Positions 42,083 to 50,398 of a stretch of 64,000 nt of DNA are shown here, piece by piece. The DNA is from CAIWAH01 sp964602595 (GTDB lineage Bacteria > Verrucomicrobiota > Verrucomicrobiia > Limisphaerales > UBA9464): NCBI GenBank assembly GCA_964602595.1, contig CAZRRO010000012.1, forward strand, positions 124,001 through 188,000. The letters run 5' to 3'. Every line of letters starts with the position of its first letter. Within the stretch, counting starts at the first letter, position 1. The position numbers were made by a program, and so were the translations under genes. The notes beneath the pieces were generated by a model. That model made no database searches. It was not told the DNA's origin and worked only from the letters and a program-made list of their open reading frames with translations.

Positions 42083-45000
42083 TCATTGCAGCGTCGCCAG
42101 ATACTCGACCAAGTCCCGCAGCTCAAATGGCGTGAGTTGGTCGCCCAAGCCTTCCGGCATCGCGCTGGGACCGCGTTCGCGCTGTTTCACGGCCGATTTC
42201 GCCACCTTGGTGATGGCGGGCAATCCGTCCTCGCCGGTCACTTCGACGGCGAGTTCCGCGTCGCCTTCCGCCTTCAGCGTGCCGGCCACGGTGGAACCGT
42301 CGTCCAAGGTCAGCACCAGGCCCTCGAAGCCGGCGGCGATCTTCGCATTGGGCTGGAGGATGCTTTCGAGCAGGTAATCGCGGGACTGGCGTTTCCCGAT
42401 CCCAGTGAGCTCGGGGCCGACAATCCCGCCGTCGGTGCCGACCTTGTGGCACCGCAGGCATTGCACGGTCTGGCTCTGAAAGAAGACCTGCCGGCCGCGC
42501 TCCGCATTGCCGCCGACGAGCAGTCCCGGGAGCGCGGCTCGCTGAGCCGCTAGTCCCCTGGCCCTGGCGGCCTCGCGCACATCGAGGGTGAGGGCAACCG
42601 GAAGCTGCTTCGCTTCGAGCTGCGCGAATGCGCCTCGAATGGCCTCGTCCGCCTTGGCGCCGGGAAGCTTCGCCAACGCGGCCAAGGCGGCTTGGGCCAA
42701 GGGAATGTTGGTGGGACGCCCGCCCTCACCCCAGCCCTCTCCCCCAGGAGAGGGAGAAGTATGCTGGGCGGCGGAGGCGTCCACAGTGGCGGTTGGCAAG
42801 GACTGCGCAGCGACTGGGGAAGTGGTCGTCGGTGCGAGCGGAGTTTGGTTGGTGGGGTTGTTGTTGGCGGGAGCGTTTCCCCCTCTCCCTGGGGGAGAGG
42901 GCCGGGGTGAGGGCGGGCCCCCAATCAAACTGACCAGCAGCTCCACCGAGTCACCCTCCAGCCGGTCGAGGTAGGGCAGGGCGGTGGCGCGCAGCTTCGG
43001 ATCGGGATCGGTGAGGGCGAGTTTCACGGCGTCGCCGGTGAGCGGGGAACGGAGTTCGGCGAGGGCGGGCAGGATGGCGCGACGGAGTTCCGGGGCGGTG
43101 TTCGTGTGGGCGAACTTCTCAAAGAGCGGCGTGCCCGCCTCCTTCACGCGCAGTTTGGCGGCGGCTTCGGCGACGGCGATCTGGAGCGGCAGCACCTCGC
43201 GCGTGCCGGCGGGCTGGCCGGCTTCGTTGAGGTTGAAGGGATTCATCAGGTCGCCGGCCACGCGGAGGAAGGCGCGCTGGGCTGGGGCGGGATTGCGACG
43301 CAGGGCCACCGCCTCGTCGTAGGAAACGGATCGGCCCAGGTCGGCGGGCAGGACGGGAATTTCCGCGGCGCGGCCAAGGTTGCGGGCGGCTTGGGCTTGG
43401 GCGGCACGTTCGAGGAGCGGGTTGGCAGGAATGGCGCTGCGCGAAGTGGGCCCGCCCTCACCCCGACCCTCTCCCCCAGGAGAGGGGGAAGCCGGCTGGA
43501 CGGCGGTGGCGTCCACAGCGGCGGTGGCTGAGGACTGCGCAGCGTTTGCGGCGAGACCGGCCGTTGGTGCGAGCGGAGTTGGGTTGGTGGAGTCGTCGAC
43601 GGCGGGAGCGTTTCCCCCTCTCCCCGGGGGAGAGGGCCGGGGTGAGGGCGGGCGTTCTCCGGTCACCAAGGGCCGCCACAACCCGTTAACGCGGTCGAGG
43701 GGCGAGGGCTTTTCCCAGTCGGCGAGGGCGCGGAGAGCGAGGACGCGGGCCCAGTCGGGCACGTCCTCGCGGGCGGCGAAGCCGGCGAGCATCTGCGCGT
43801 GCTGCTGGGTGCCGAGGCGGTAGCAGGCGTTGATGACGCGCGACATGAGGTTGGTGGGGCAGTCAATCTTGGTGACGAACGCCGCCAGTGCCGGGAACCC
43901 CTCGACGATCGGCACGTCGTGGATGGCGCGTCCGGCCGCGACGATGAGGCGCGGGTCGGAGTCGGTGAGGAAGTTGGTGACTTGTGGCGAGAGCGCCACT
44001 GCGGACGCTGGATAGTGACCGAATCCAGGCCAGCGATTTCCCAGCGCGCCGAATTCGCCAAGGCGCCGGTAGGCAAGGAGCGCGATGCGGCGCACATCGG
44101 GCGACTTATTGGTGGCGGCTTGTGCGAGATTCTGGCTGTGGAGGTTCTCTAGCCCCGCCGCGCCGATGAGGATCTCCCGCGCCACGTGATCGAGAAACGG
44201 ATCCGGGGTTGCCGAAGCGAGAATTCGCTCCACATTTGCAATTGGCTGAGGGTCGGCCTTGAACACGCGCGGAAAAGTTTGGTTCAGGAGCCTGGCGATC
44301 CACGGCTGTTTCAGACGTGTCGCGGCGGAAGCTAGTTGATCAACCCGGCGGGGAAGCGGACGGAACCCCTTGCCGAAGGGAAGGGTGGAGGCCACTGCCC
44401 CTACGCGTCGTCGAACGCCCGGGTCTGGGTCCGACTGAAGGTCACGGAGCCGATCGACATGCCGGAGTTCTTCGGCGTTTCCAGCCTCGTCTAGGACTAG
44501 CGCCGCTTCAACCGCGAGGCGACGATCCGCGCCGACCACGACATCCAGCACCCGCAGAAGCGGGAGTTCCCATTCGATTCCGCGATCCTGCGACAATCGG
44601 GCGATCTGCCCAACGGCCCATAGGGCATGAAGCCGCTGAAAAAACGATCCGGCCGCGTGCGCGGTGGCGGCCAGGCCGGGAAGCGATTTCATCCCGCGGT
44701 CGGCGAGTTCCCACTGCGCCTCCAGCCGCACGCGGCGGTCGGCGTGGCCGAGGAGGTCGAGCAGTTCCTTTTCGCCGCGCTGCGTCATGCCTTCGGCGAG
44801 CAGGCGGCGAGTTTCAGTGACGAGTGACGAGTGTCGAGTTCCGAGTTCCGAGTTCGGCGTGATCCGGTAGATTCTTCCGCGCGGGGTCTGGCCCCAGCCG
44901 CTGACCCAGTCGAGCACGTAGGCGGCGCCGTCGGGGCCGAAGTCCACGTCGGTGGGCCAGCAGTTCCAGAGGAACTTCTCCTTGCGGTCCACCACGTAGC

Positions 45001-46210
45001 TCGCGCCCTGCGGCTTCACGGTGTAGGCCCACACGCCGCCCGGGAAATCGGCGTGGAGGAAGGTGCCGGCAAGCTGTTCGCCGAAGCCGGTGCCGGGATA
45101 GAAGGCGAGTCCGCTTGGGCCCTGGCTCACGGTGCCGGCGGGCGGGAGGATGCCGTCCTGGCCGCCCTTCCAGAGTTCCTCCTGCACCCACGGGCCGAAG
45201 CCGTCCATGTGCTGGTAGCTGGTGCGCCAGCCGTAGTCGCCGCCCTCGACGAGGTGGAGCACGCGGCAGGGGTCGGCGCCGGCCGTGTCGTTGTCCACGG
45301 TCCAGAGGTTGCCGAAGTCGTCGAAGGCGAGTTCCTGCGGGTTGCGGAGGCCGTAGCAGAAGACTTCGAGGTCGCGTCCGTCGGGCTCGCAACGGAGCAC
45401 GCCGCCGGTGTCGGGCAGGTTGATGACCACACCCTCGCGGTTGGTGAGCACGCAGCCGCGGTCGCCAAAGCTCAGGTAGATGCGTCCGTCGGGCCCCTTG
45501 ATCAGGCCGTGCAGGTCGTGGCCGGACACGCCGATGTGGACGCCGAAGCCCGTTGCCAGAAGGGAACGAGTATTCAGTGGGTCAGTTTTCGGTGAGTCAG
45601 TGGATGGTTGTCTGGCTGCTGGCTGATTACTGATCACTGCTCCACTGATTACTCCCGTCCCGTTCAGGCGCCACAGGCTCGGGATGTTCGCGAAGTAGAT
45701 GCCCTCGTGGGTGGCCAGGACGCCGGCGGCGGTGCCGTCCACGGCGTTGGTGAAGCCGGACGCGAGGATCTCCGAGTGGTCGGCCTGGCCATCGCCGTCG
45801 CGGTCCTCGACGCGGCGGACCACTTCGCTGTCCTTGGTCAGGAAGGCGAGATTGGTGGCGAACTGGTTGGTCAGGAAGGCGCCGCGCTCCATCACGCTTC
45901 GGAACGACATGTCCTGCCAGAGCCAGTTCGTGTGCTGCGTGATGTCGAAGACGCTGATCGCCCAGCGGTCGGACTCGGCGAGATAGACCCGGCCCTTGCC
46001 GTCGAAGGCGAAGGCGACGCTGTTGCTGAGCTGCGGTTCGGCGGCCCAGACGTCAAGCTTGAGGCCGGGTGCGAGCTGAAGGCGCTTGGCGTCGCCCGCG
46101 GCGGCCTCGAAGGCGGGTGAAGCCGTGGCGTGCTGCGCCAAGGCGTGCGGGGGCAACCGGAAGGCGACCAGGAGAAGAACCGCCAGGAGTGTCGTGAACC
46201 GCCGCTGCAT
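42083..46210 (-). CDS. PVC-type heme-binding CxxCH protein carrying in-frame repeats
   Basis: A 1375-residue exported protein of the same type as the one at 34005-37400. A signal peptide (LLAVLLLVAFRLPPHALAQ) precedes a beta-propeller (KLDVWAAEPQLSNSVAFAFDGKG, GPDGRIYLSFGDRG), then HEAT-like repeats, then a heme domain with Cys1251, Cys1254 and His1255 (CLRCHKVGTDGG). Its frame passes through four repetitive insertions at about residues 186-213, 452-464, 852-920 and 1097-1164, which add about 180 residues. All insertions keep the frame and lie between domains or repeats. The ATG beginning MQRRFTTLLA is preferred over a longer reading. Confidence 0.88.
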   Translation of the reverse strand: MQRRFTTLLAVLLLVAFRLPPHALAQHATASPAFEAAAGDAKRLQLAPGLKLDVWAAEPQLSNSVAFAFDGKGRVYLAESDRWAISVFDITQHTNWLWQDMSFRSVMERGAFLTNQFATNLAFLTKDSEVVRRVEDRDGDGQADHSEILASGFTNAVDGTAAGVLATHEGIYFANIPSLWRLNGTGVISGAVISNQPAARQPSTDSPKTDPLNTRSLLATGFGVHIGVSGHDLHGLIKGPDGRIYLSFGDRGCVLTNREGVVINLPDTGGVLRCEPDGRDLEVFCYGLRNPQELAFDDFGNLWTVDNDTAGADPCRVLHLVEGGDYGWRTSYQHMDGFGPWVQEELWKGGQDGILPPAGTVSQGPSGLAFYPGTGFGEQLAGTFLHADFPGGVWAYTVKPQGASYVVDRKEKFLWNCWPTDVDFGPDGAAYVLDWVSGWGQTPRGRIYRITPNSELGTRHSSLVTETRRLLAEGMTQRGEKELLDLLGHADRRVRLEAQWELADRGMKSLPGLAATAHAAGSFFQRLHALWAVGQIARLSQDRGIEWELPLLRVLDVVVGADRRLAVEAALVLDEAGNAEELRHVDRLRDLQSDPDPGVRRRVGAVASTLPFGKGFRPLPRRVDQLASAATRLKQPWIARLLNQTFPRVFKADPQPIANVERILASATPDPFLDHVAREILIGAAGLENLHSQNLAQAATNKSPDVRRIALLAYRRLGEFGALGNRWPGFGHYPASAVALSPQVTNFLTDSDPRLIVAAGRAIHDVPIVEGFPALAAFVTKIDCPTNLMSRVINACYRLGTQQHAQMLAGFAAREDVPDWARVLALRALADWEKPSPLDRVNGLWRPLVTGERPPSPRPSPPGRGGNAPAVDDSTNPTPLAPTAGLAANAAQSSATAAVDATAVQPASPSPGGEGRGEGGPTSRSAIPANPLLERAAQAQAARNLGRAAEIPVLPADLGRSVSYDEAVALRRNPAPAQRAFLRVAGDLMNPFNLNEAGQPAGTREVLPLQIAVAEAAAKLRVKEAGTPLFEKFAHTNTAPELRRAILPALAELRSPLTGDAVKLALTDPDPKLRATALPYLDRLEGDSVELLVSLIGGPPSPRPSPPGRGGNAPANNNPTNQTPLAPTTTSPVAAQSLPTATVDASAAQHTSPSPGGEGWGEGGRPTNIPLAQAALAALAKLPGAKADEAIRGAFAQLEAKQLPVALTLDVREAARARGLAAQRAALPGLLVGGNAERGRQVFFQSQTVQCLRCHKVGTDGGIVGPELTGIGKRQSRDYLLESILQPNAKIAAGFEGLVLTLDDGSTVAGTLKAEGDAELAVEVTGEDGLPAITKVAKSAVKQRERGPSAMPEGLGDQLTPFELRDLVEYLATLQ
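42718..42918. repeat. MITE-like inverted-ended repeat, copy B (in frame)
   Basis: A 201-base element (67 codons) inside the PVC-type gene. Its ends are perfect 15-base inverted repeats, GCCCGCCCTCACCCC at 42718-42732 and GGGGTGAGGGCGGGC at 42904-42918, each extended inward by CCCTCTCCCCC/GGGGGAGAGGG. The interior contains GTCCACAGTGGCGG and GGACTGCGCAGCGA. Translated on the minus strand it yields PSPRPSPPGRGGN and SPSPGGEGWGEGG blocks. Confidence 0.85.
43450..43653. repeat. MITE-like inverted-ended repeat, copy A (in frame)
   Basis: A 204-base element (68 codons) with the same perfect 15-base ends as copy B (43450-43464 and 43639-43653). Interior sequences match copy B closely: GTCCACAGCGGCGG, GGACTGCGCAGCGT, and GGTGCGAGCGGAGTT. 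Both elements lie in the same orientation in the same gene 530 bases apart and both are multiples of three, so the host protein stays open. Confidence 0.88.
44817..44857. repeat. Short tandem repeat in the PVC-type gene
   Basis: Imperfect tandem units of GACGAGT and GAGTTCC, read on the minus strand as NSELGTRHSSLVTE. Intergenic tracts of this style are common in some verrucomicrobial genomes (from memory). It lies between the propeller and the HEAT region and does not shift the frame. Confidence 0.55.
45570..45653. repeat. Low-complexity insertion in the propeller of the PVC-type gene
   Basis: A lower-GC stretch built from variants of CAGT, GATTACTGATCACTG and GGTCAGT. On the minus strand it encodes VISGAVISNQPAARQPSTDS and further Ser/Thr/Asp residues, a segment missing from the paralog at the same place in the propeller, just before the GHDLHGL motif. 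Confidence 0.55.
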
Positions 46211-46292
46211 ATTGGCAATCCTAGACGGCGGTGCTGCGGCGACCAATTCACAAAACGGGGAGCACGGGCGGCGGGCTTCCGCTGGGAATGAG

Positions 46293-46625
46293 TCACGAGA
46301 TGGGTTCCACCAGCAGGCTATGCCGGCCAACTCGGATCACGCGGACGGCGTCGCCCGGGTGTGGCTTTCCTCGGAACGCGAGCGCCGGATGCGGCTGGCC
46401 GTCGATTTCAACGATCCCCCGCGGAGATTTCCAACGGATGACCGTCCCAATGTGGCCAGCAGCGGGGGAGCTGTCCGACCGGGCCCCTGCCGGTGTCCGC
46501 GCGCCGGAAGCGTCGACCCGAGAAGGCCGCGGGCGCAGAAGAGCAGCGATGGCATCGACTACCAGCAAGCCAAGTTCGACCAACTCGAAGAACAGGGCTC
46601 CGCAAGCCATTCCAAACCAGTGCAT
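46293..46625 (-). CDS. NfeD-like membrane protein
   Basis: A 110-residue protein with one N-terminal membrane helix (GALFFELVELGLLVVDAIAALL) and a C-terminal OB-fold of the NfeD type (GTVIRWKSPRGIVEIDGQPHPAL, GDAVRVIRVGRHSLLVEP). NfeD proteins act with stomatin-like proteins in membrane quality control. No stomatin gene is adjacent. The ATG at MHWFGMAC is chosen because it places the helix at the N-terminus; upstream residues are Arg-rich and overlap the end of leuA. It lies 82 bases before the PVC-type gene on the same strand. Confidence 0.7.
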   Translation of the reverse strand: MHWFGMACGALFFELVELGLLVVDAIAALLRPRPSRVDASGARTPAGARSDSSPAAGHIGTVIRWKSPRGIVEIDGQPHPALAFRGKPHPGDAVRVIRVGRHSLLVEPIS

Positions 46626-46675
46626 GGTTGGCAATTGGAGCCGCCAGCGGGTTGACCACTGGCGGCCGAACGAAG

Positions 46676-48334
46676 TTAACGCAACCGGTTCAGCGCGCTG
46701 AGCACGCCCTTGATCGAGGCGAGCTCGATGTTGGTGTCCACGGCGGCGCCCCACTGGACCTTGCCGTTGGGCAGCTTGATCTGGATGTAGGCGATGGCGC
46801 TCGCGCCTTCACCGGCGCTGAGGGCGTGTTCGCGGTAGTTGGCGACCTCGAACTTCGGCGCGCCGCTCGCGGCGAGGGCGTTTACGAACGCGGCAATGGG
46901 ACCGTTGCCTTTGCCTTCCACCTTTTTCTCGGTGCCTTGGTGGATGACCGAGGCGCGGCAGCGGAATTTGCCGTCCACGCCGTCTGCATGGAAGTGGATG
47001 AGCGACCACGGCGTGGTTCGCTCGATGTATTCCTGCCAGAACATTGCCTTGAGTTCCTCCGCCTTCACCTCGCGGCCGAGGGCGTCCACGAGGTCGTTGG
47101 CAATCGGCCCGAACTCGCGCTGCATGTCCTTGGGCAGCTCGATGCCGAACTCGCTCTCCAGCAGATACGCGACGCCGCCCTTGCCGGACTGGCTGTTGAC
47201 GCGGATGACCTCCTGGTAACGCCGGCCGATGTCGGTCGGATCGATGGTCAGGTAAGGCACGTCCCAATGGGAACGGCCGCCGGCGTCCCATTCGGCCAAG
47301 CCCTTCTTGATGGCGTCCTGGTGCGAGCCGCTGAAGGCGGTGAAGACCAGTTCGCCGGCGTAAGGCTGGCGCGGCGGCACGGTCAGGCCGGTGCTGCGCT
47401 CGTAAACGTCGCGCAATGCGCCCAGGTCGCTGAAGTCGAGCTGCGGGTCGATGCCGTGCATGTAGAGGTTTAACGCCACGGCGATGACGTCGAGGTTGCC
47501 CGTGCGTTCGCCGTTGCCGAAGAGCGTGCCCTCGACGCGGTCGGCGCCGGCCAGCAGGCCGAGTTCGGTCGCGGCCACGCCGGTGCAACGGTCGTTGTGC
47601 GTGTGCAGCGAGATGACGAGCGAATCGCGGTTCCGGATGTTCCGGCAGATCCACTCGATCTGGTCGGCATACACGTTGGGCATCGCCACCTCGACCGTGT
47701 CGGGCAGGTTCAGGATCATCGGGTTGGCCGGCGTGGGCTGCCAGACGTCCATCACGGCCTCGGAGATTTCCTTGGCGAACTCCACCTCGGTCGCGCTGAA
47801 GCTTTCCGGCGAATACTGGAGCCGGACGTTCGTGCCCTTCAGCCGGGGCAGCCGATCCTTGATCCACTGCGCGCCGCGGACGGCGATCTGGACGATCTCC
47901 TCCTTGGACTTGCCGAACACGACGCGGCGCTGGGCCGGCGAGGTCGAGTTGTAGAGGTGGATGATGACGTTCTTCGCGCCGACCAGCGACTCGAAGGTGC
48001 GCTCAATCAGGTCCTCGCGCGCCTGCACGAGCACCTGGATGGCGACGTCGTCGGGAATGTGGCCGTTCTCGATCAGCAGGCGGTTGAAGCGGAACTCGGT
48101 GTTCGAGGCCGAGGGGAAGCCGACTTCGATTTCCTTGAAGCCGCACTTCACCAGCGCCTGAAACAGCTCAAGCTTCTGCGCGACGTTCATGGGCACCGCG
48201 AGCGCCTGGTTGCCGTCGCGGAGGTCCACGCTGCACCAGCGTGGGGCCTGGGTGAGCACGCGGGACGGCCATTGGCGGTCGGGCAATTGCACCGGCTGGA
48301 ACCGGCGATACTTCTCGGCGGGATTCTTCAACAT
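46676..48334 (-). CDS. leuA: 2-isopropylmalate synthase
   Basis: A 552-residue enzyme that condenses acetyl-CoA with 2-oxoisovalerate, the first committed step of leucine synthesis. The N-terminal TIM barrel has the metal-binding start SVDLRDGNQAL (residues 36-46), the HTHND motif (SLHTHNDRCTG) and GNGERTGN. The length and RDGNQ form are those of the longer LeuA class. The C-terminal regulatory LeuA-dimer domain is present (VDGKFRCRASVIHQG to the end), so leucine feedback is possible. The ATG beginning MLKNPAEKYRR is the usual start. A leucine attenuator lies just upstream. Confidence 0.95.
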   Translation of the reverse strand: MLKNPAEKYRRFQPVQLPDRQWPSRVLTQAPRWCSVDLRDGNQALAVPMNVAQKLELFQALVKCGFKEIEVGFPSASNTEFRFNRLLIENGHIPDDVAIQVLVQAREDLIERTFESLVGAKNVIIHLYNSTSPAQRRVVFGKSKEEIVQIAVRGAQWIKDRLPRLKGTNVRLQYSPESFSATEVEFAKEISEAVMDVWQPTPANPMILNLPDTVEVAMPNVYADQIEWICRNIRNRDSLVISLHTHNDRCTGVAATELGLLAGADRVEGTLFGNGERTGNLDVIAVALNLYMHGIDPQLDFSDLGALRDVYERSTGLTVPPRQPYAGELVFTAFSGSHQDAIKKGLAEWDAGGRSHWDVPYLTIDPTDIGRRYQEVIRVNSQSGKGGVAYLLESEFGIELPKDMQREFGPIANDLVDALGREVKAEELKAMFWQEYIERTTPWSLIHFHADGVDGKFRCRASVIHQGTEKKVEGKGNGPIAAFVNALAASGAPKFEVANYREHALSAGEGASAIAYIQIKLPNGKVQWGAAVDTNIELASIKGVLSALNRLR

Positions 48335-48393
48335 GTTCTGCCTGTTTTTCGCTGTTTTGGCCGCCCCAACGCAAGCACCCGGCAAATGCGGCC

Positions 48394-48430
48394 AAACAAA
48401 AAGCCCCATCGTCGGGTGCGACGATGGGGC
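48394..48430 (-). terminator. Attenuator terminator of leuA
   Basis: A perfect 12-base stem (CGACGATGGGGC at 48419-48430 on the plus strand with GCCCCATCGTCG at 48403-48414) and a 4-base loop, followed on the minus strand by TTTTTGTTTGG. It lies 69 bases upstream of the leuA start and after the leader peptide. Its 5' arm can also pair with a sequence in the leader (see leader entry), so it is an attenuator rather than a simple terminator. Confidence 0.88.
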
Positions 48431-48470
48431 GGGAAAGTGTGATGGACTCGCCTCAAACCCCAACCGTCGC
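48418..48470 (-). promoter_or_regulatory. Antiterminator of the leuA attenuator
   Basis: Region 2 (48458-48470, read GCGACGGTTGGGG on the minus strand) and region 3 (48418-48429, read CCCCATCGTCGC) are complementary, separated by 28 bases. Region 3 is also the 5' arm of the terminator, so the two structures exclude each other. This is the classic layout of ribosome-mediated attenuation. Confidence 0.75.
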
Positions 48471-48524
48471 GCGGCCAAGCAGCAGCGCGAGTGCGGTAAG
48501 TCGGAGGTTCAACGTGCGAATCAC
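48453..48524 (-). CDS. leuL: Leucine-rich leader peptide of leuA
   Basis: A 23-residue frame starting with GTG, in which seven residues are Leu: codons TTG, CTC, CTT, CTC, CTG, CTG, CTT, the last three in a row. It ends in TGA. Codons 19-23 contain GCGACGGTTGGGG (48458-48470), which can pair with the terminator's 5' arm, CCCCATCGTCGC, through 12 pairs with one bulge. A ribosome stalled at the Leu codons would leave it free to form this antiterminator; one reaching the stop would cover it, letting the terminator form. No clear Shine-Dalgarno sequence precedes the GTG. Confidence 0.8.
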   Translation of the reverse strand: MIRTLNLRLTALALLLGRATVGV

Positions 48525-48600
48525 GGGCGATTGGGTAGTGGAGTGGCGCCGAACGGGCAAGGGGGAATTCCGAAGGCTCCGCCACGCTAGAGGACGGGCC

Positions 48601-48936
48601 TCACGCCGGCCACTCCTCAAGTTCTCCGGATAGGGCCGCCGTCAACGCCTCCACCAGTTCCGGTTGCATGAACGCGTAGTCATCCGGAATCCGTAGGCAG
48701 ACCAACCGCTTATCGGCCAGCGCCTCCGGGAACCGTTCGCGCAGCTTAGCGACGTGCGACTTCTCCATGGCGAAGACCACGTCCGCCCAGCCGATGAGCC
48801 CCTCCGTCACGCGCACCCGCGCCTGCGGTTGCGTGCCCGCCGACCGCGCTTGGAACCGCGGCGAACCTTCGAACATCCGTTCCGCCGTGAGGCTGCGGAT
48901 TTCATTCCGGCTGCAGATGAAGAGGAGTTGGGTCAA
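48601..48936 (-). CDS. Low-molecular-weight protein-tyrosine-phosphatase-like protein
   Basis: A 111-residue protein with the phosphate loop LFICSRNEIRS (Cys8, Arg14) and the later IPDDY segment that carries the general-acid Asp of some members of this short class. It is shorter than classic 150-residue LMW phosphatases and matches the small 'CSRN' type. Its start codon overlaps the gltX stop by four bases (ATGA), so it is translated with gltX. The target is unknown. Confidence 0.85.
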   Translation of the reverse strand: MTQLLFICSRNEIRSLTAERMFEGSPRFQARSAGTQPQARVRVTEGLIGWADVVFAMEKSHVAKLRERFPEALADKRLVCLRIPDDYAFMQPELVEALTAALSGELEEWPA

Positions 48937-50282
48937 AGCGGTGCCGCGAACAACCGCGTCGCCACCCGTTCCCGCCCCAGCACCTCCAGCAGGTGATACA
49001 GGCTGGGGCCGACGAGCTTGCCGGTGCAGGCGACGCGGCAGGGTTGCACCAGCGCGCCGGCTTTCACGCCGAGTTCGGCGGCGAGGGCCTTGAGCGCGGC
49101 TTCGAGGGCGGCGGACTTGAACTCGGGCACCGCGGTAAAGGTGGCGGCTAGTTTCTCCAGCAGCGGTTTGGCGGCGGGCGTGAGGGCCTTGGCCTTGGCT
49201 TCGGGATCGAGGGTCAGCGCGTAGTCGGCCGCGAAATAGAAGTCGGTCCAGACGGGCAGTTCCTTGAAGAGTTTGCCCTTCTCCTGGGCGGTGAGCAGGG
49301 CGGCGCGGACGTAGTCGGCGGGGAAGCCGGCGGTTTCGATGCCGGACTTGCGGAGGTAGTCCACGCCCAGCGCGACGAAGCGGTCGGGATCCATCCGACG
49401 CGTGTGCTCGAAGTGGAGCGCCTCCAGCTTCTTGGCGTCGAAGCGCGCCGGGCTGCGATTCACGCGGTCGAGGTCGAAGCGGGAGACAAGCTCCGCGACG
49501 CTGAGGAGTTCCTGGCCGTCGGTGGGCGACCAGCCGAGGAGCGAGAGGTAGTTTACCACGGCTTCGGGCGTAAAGCCGTCGTCGAGGTAGTTGGTCACCA
49601 CGGCGCCGCGGTCGCGCTTGCTCATCTTGGAACCGTCCTCGTTGAGGATCAGCGGGATGTGGGCGTAGCGCGGCGGTTCGACGCCGAAGGCGCGGAAGAG
49701 CGCGATGTGTTTGGCGGTGTTGCTCAGGTGATCCTCGCCGCGGATGACGTGGGTCATGCCCATTTCGAGGTCGTCCACCACGTTGACGAAGTGGAACACT
49801 GGTTGGCCGTCGCTCCGCCAGAGGACCCAGTCGGGGTCCTGTTCCTCCCGGTCGGTGAGCGGCCGGACGACGTCGCCGACGATGAGATCGGGAATCGTGA
49901 TCGGCTCGCGGGTCATGCGGAAATACAGGGCGCCGTCGCGTTCGTAGGCGAGGCCCTTGTCGCGGAGTTCGTTCACGCGCTTCCGATAAACCTCGCCACG
50001 CTGGCTCTGGAAGTAGGGGCCGCAGTTGCCCTTGCTGGGGCCGGCGACGTCACCGTTCACGGGACCTTCATCCCAGTCCATACCCAGCCAGCGAAGGCCC
50101 TGGAGAATGACGTCCACGGCCGCCTGCGAATTGCGCGCGGTGTCGGTGTCCTCGATGCGCAGGATGAACGTGCCGCCGTGATGGCGGGCGAAGAGCCAGT
50201 TGAACAGCGCCGTGCGGGCACCCCCGATGTGGAGGTAGCCGGTGGGCGACGGAGCGAAGCGAACTCGAACCGATGACGACAT
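48933..50282 (-). CDS. gltX: Glutamyl-tRNA synthetase
   Basis: A 449-residue class I aminoacyl-tRNA synthetase that charges tRNA-Glu. The signatures are PSPTGYLHIGG (the HIGH-type motif, residues 12-21) and GSKMSKRDRG (the KMSKS-type motif). The catalytic Rossmann domain and the C-terminal helical anticodon-binding domain are both complete. The length is near the low end of the usual 460-490 residues. The ATG beginning MSSSVRVRFAPS is the normal start. It is followed directly by the phosphatase gene and then by the leuA leader. Confidence 0.95.
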   Translation of the reverse strand: MSSSVRVRFAPSPTGYLHIGGARTALFNWLFARHHGGTFILRIEDTDTARNSQAAVDVILQGLRWLGMDWDEGPVNGDVAGPSKGNCGPYFQSQRGEVYRKRVNELRDKGLAYERDGALYFRMTREPITIPDLIVGDVVRPLTDREEQDPDWVLWRSDGQPVFHFVNVVDDLEMGMTHVIRGEDHLSNTAKHIALFRAFGVEPPRYAHIPLILNEDGSKMSKRDRGAVVTNYLDDGFTPEAVVNYLSLLGWSPTDGQELLSVAELVSRFDLDRVNRSPARFDAKKLEALHFEHTRRMDPDRFVALGVDYLRKSGIETAGFPADYVRAALLTAQEKGKLFKELPVWTDFYFAADYALTLDPEAKAKALTPAAKPLLEKLAATFTAVPEFKSAALEAALKALAAELGVKAGALVQPCRVACTGKLVGPSLYHLLEVLGRERVATRLFAAPL

Positions 50283-50398
50283 GGGCGCGGAAGGTGCCGA
50301 GCCGACGCGGGGAAGACAAGCGGGGGAGAATGACCAGGGAACTATGCGCCCATCCGCCGTTCCGACGACTGGGCGGTGGTGGCCACGACGGACGCCGC

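Noticed and set aside
46626..46754. Longer start for the NfeD-like protein
   Set aside because: The extra 43 residues are Arg-rich and overlap the end of leuA; the ATG at 46625 puts the membrane helix at the N-terminus.
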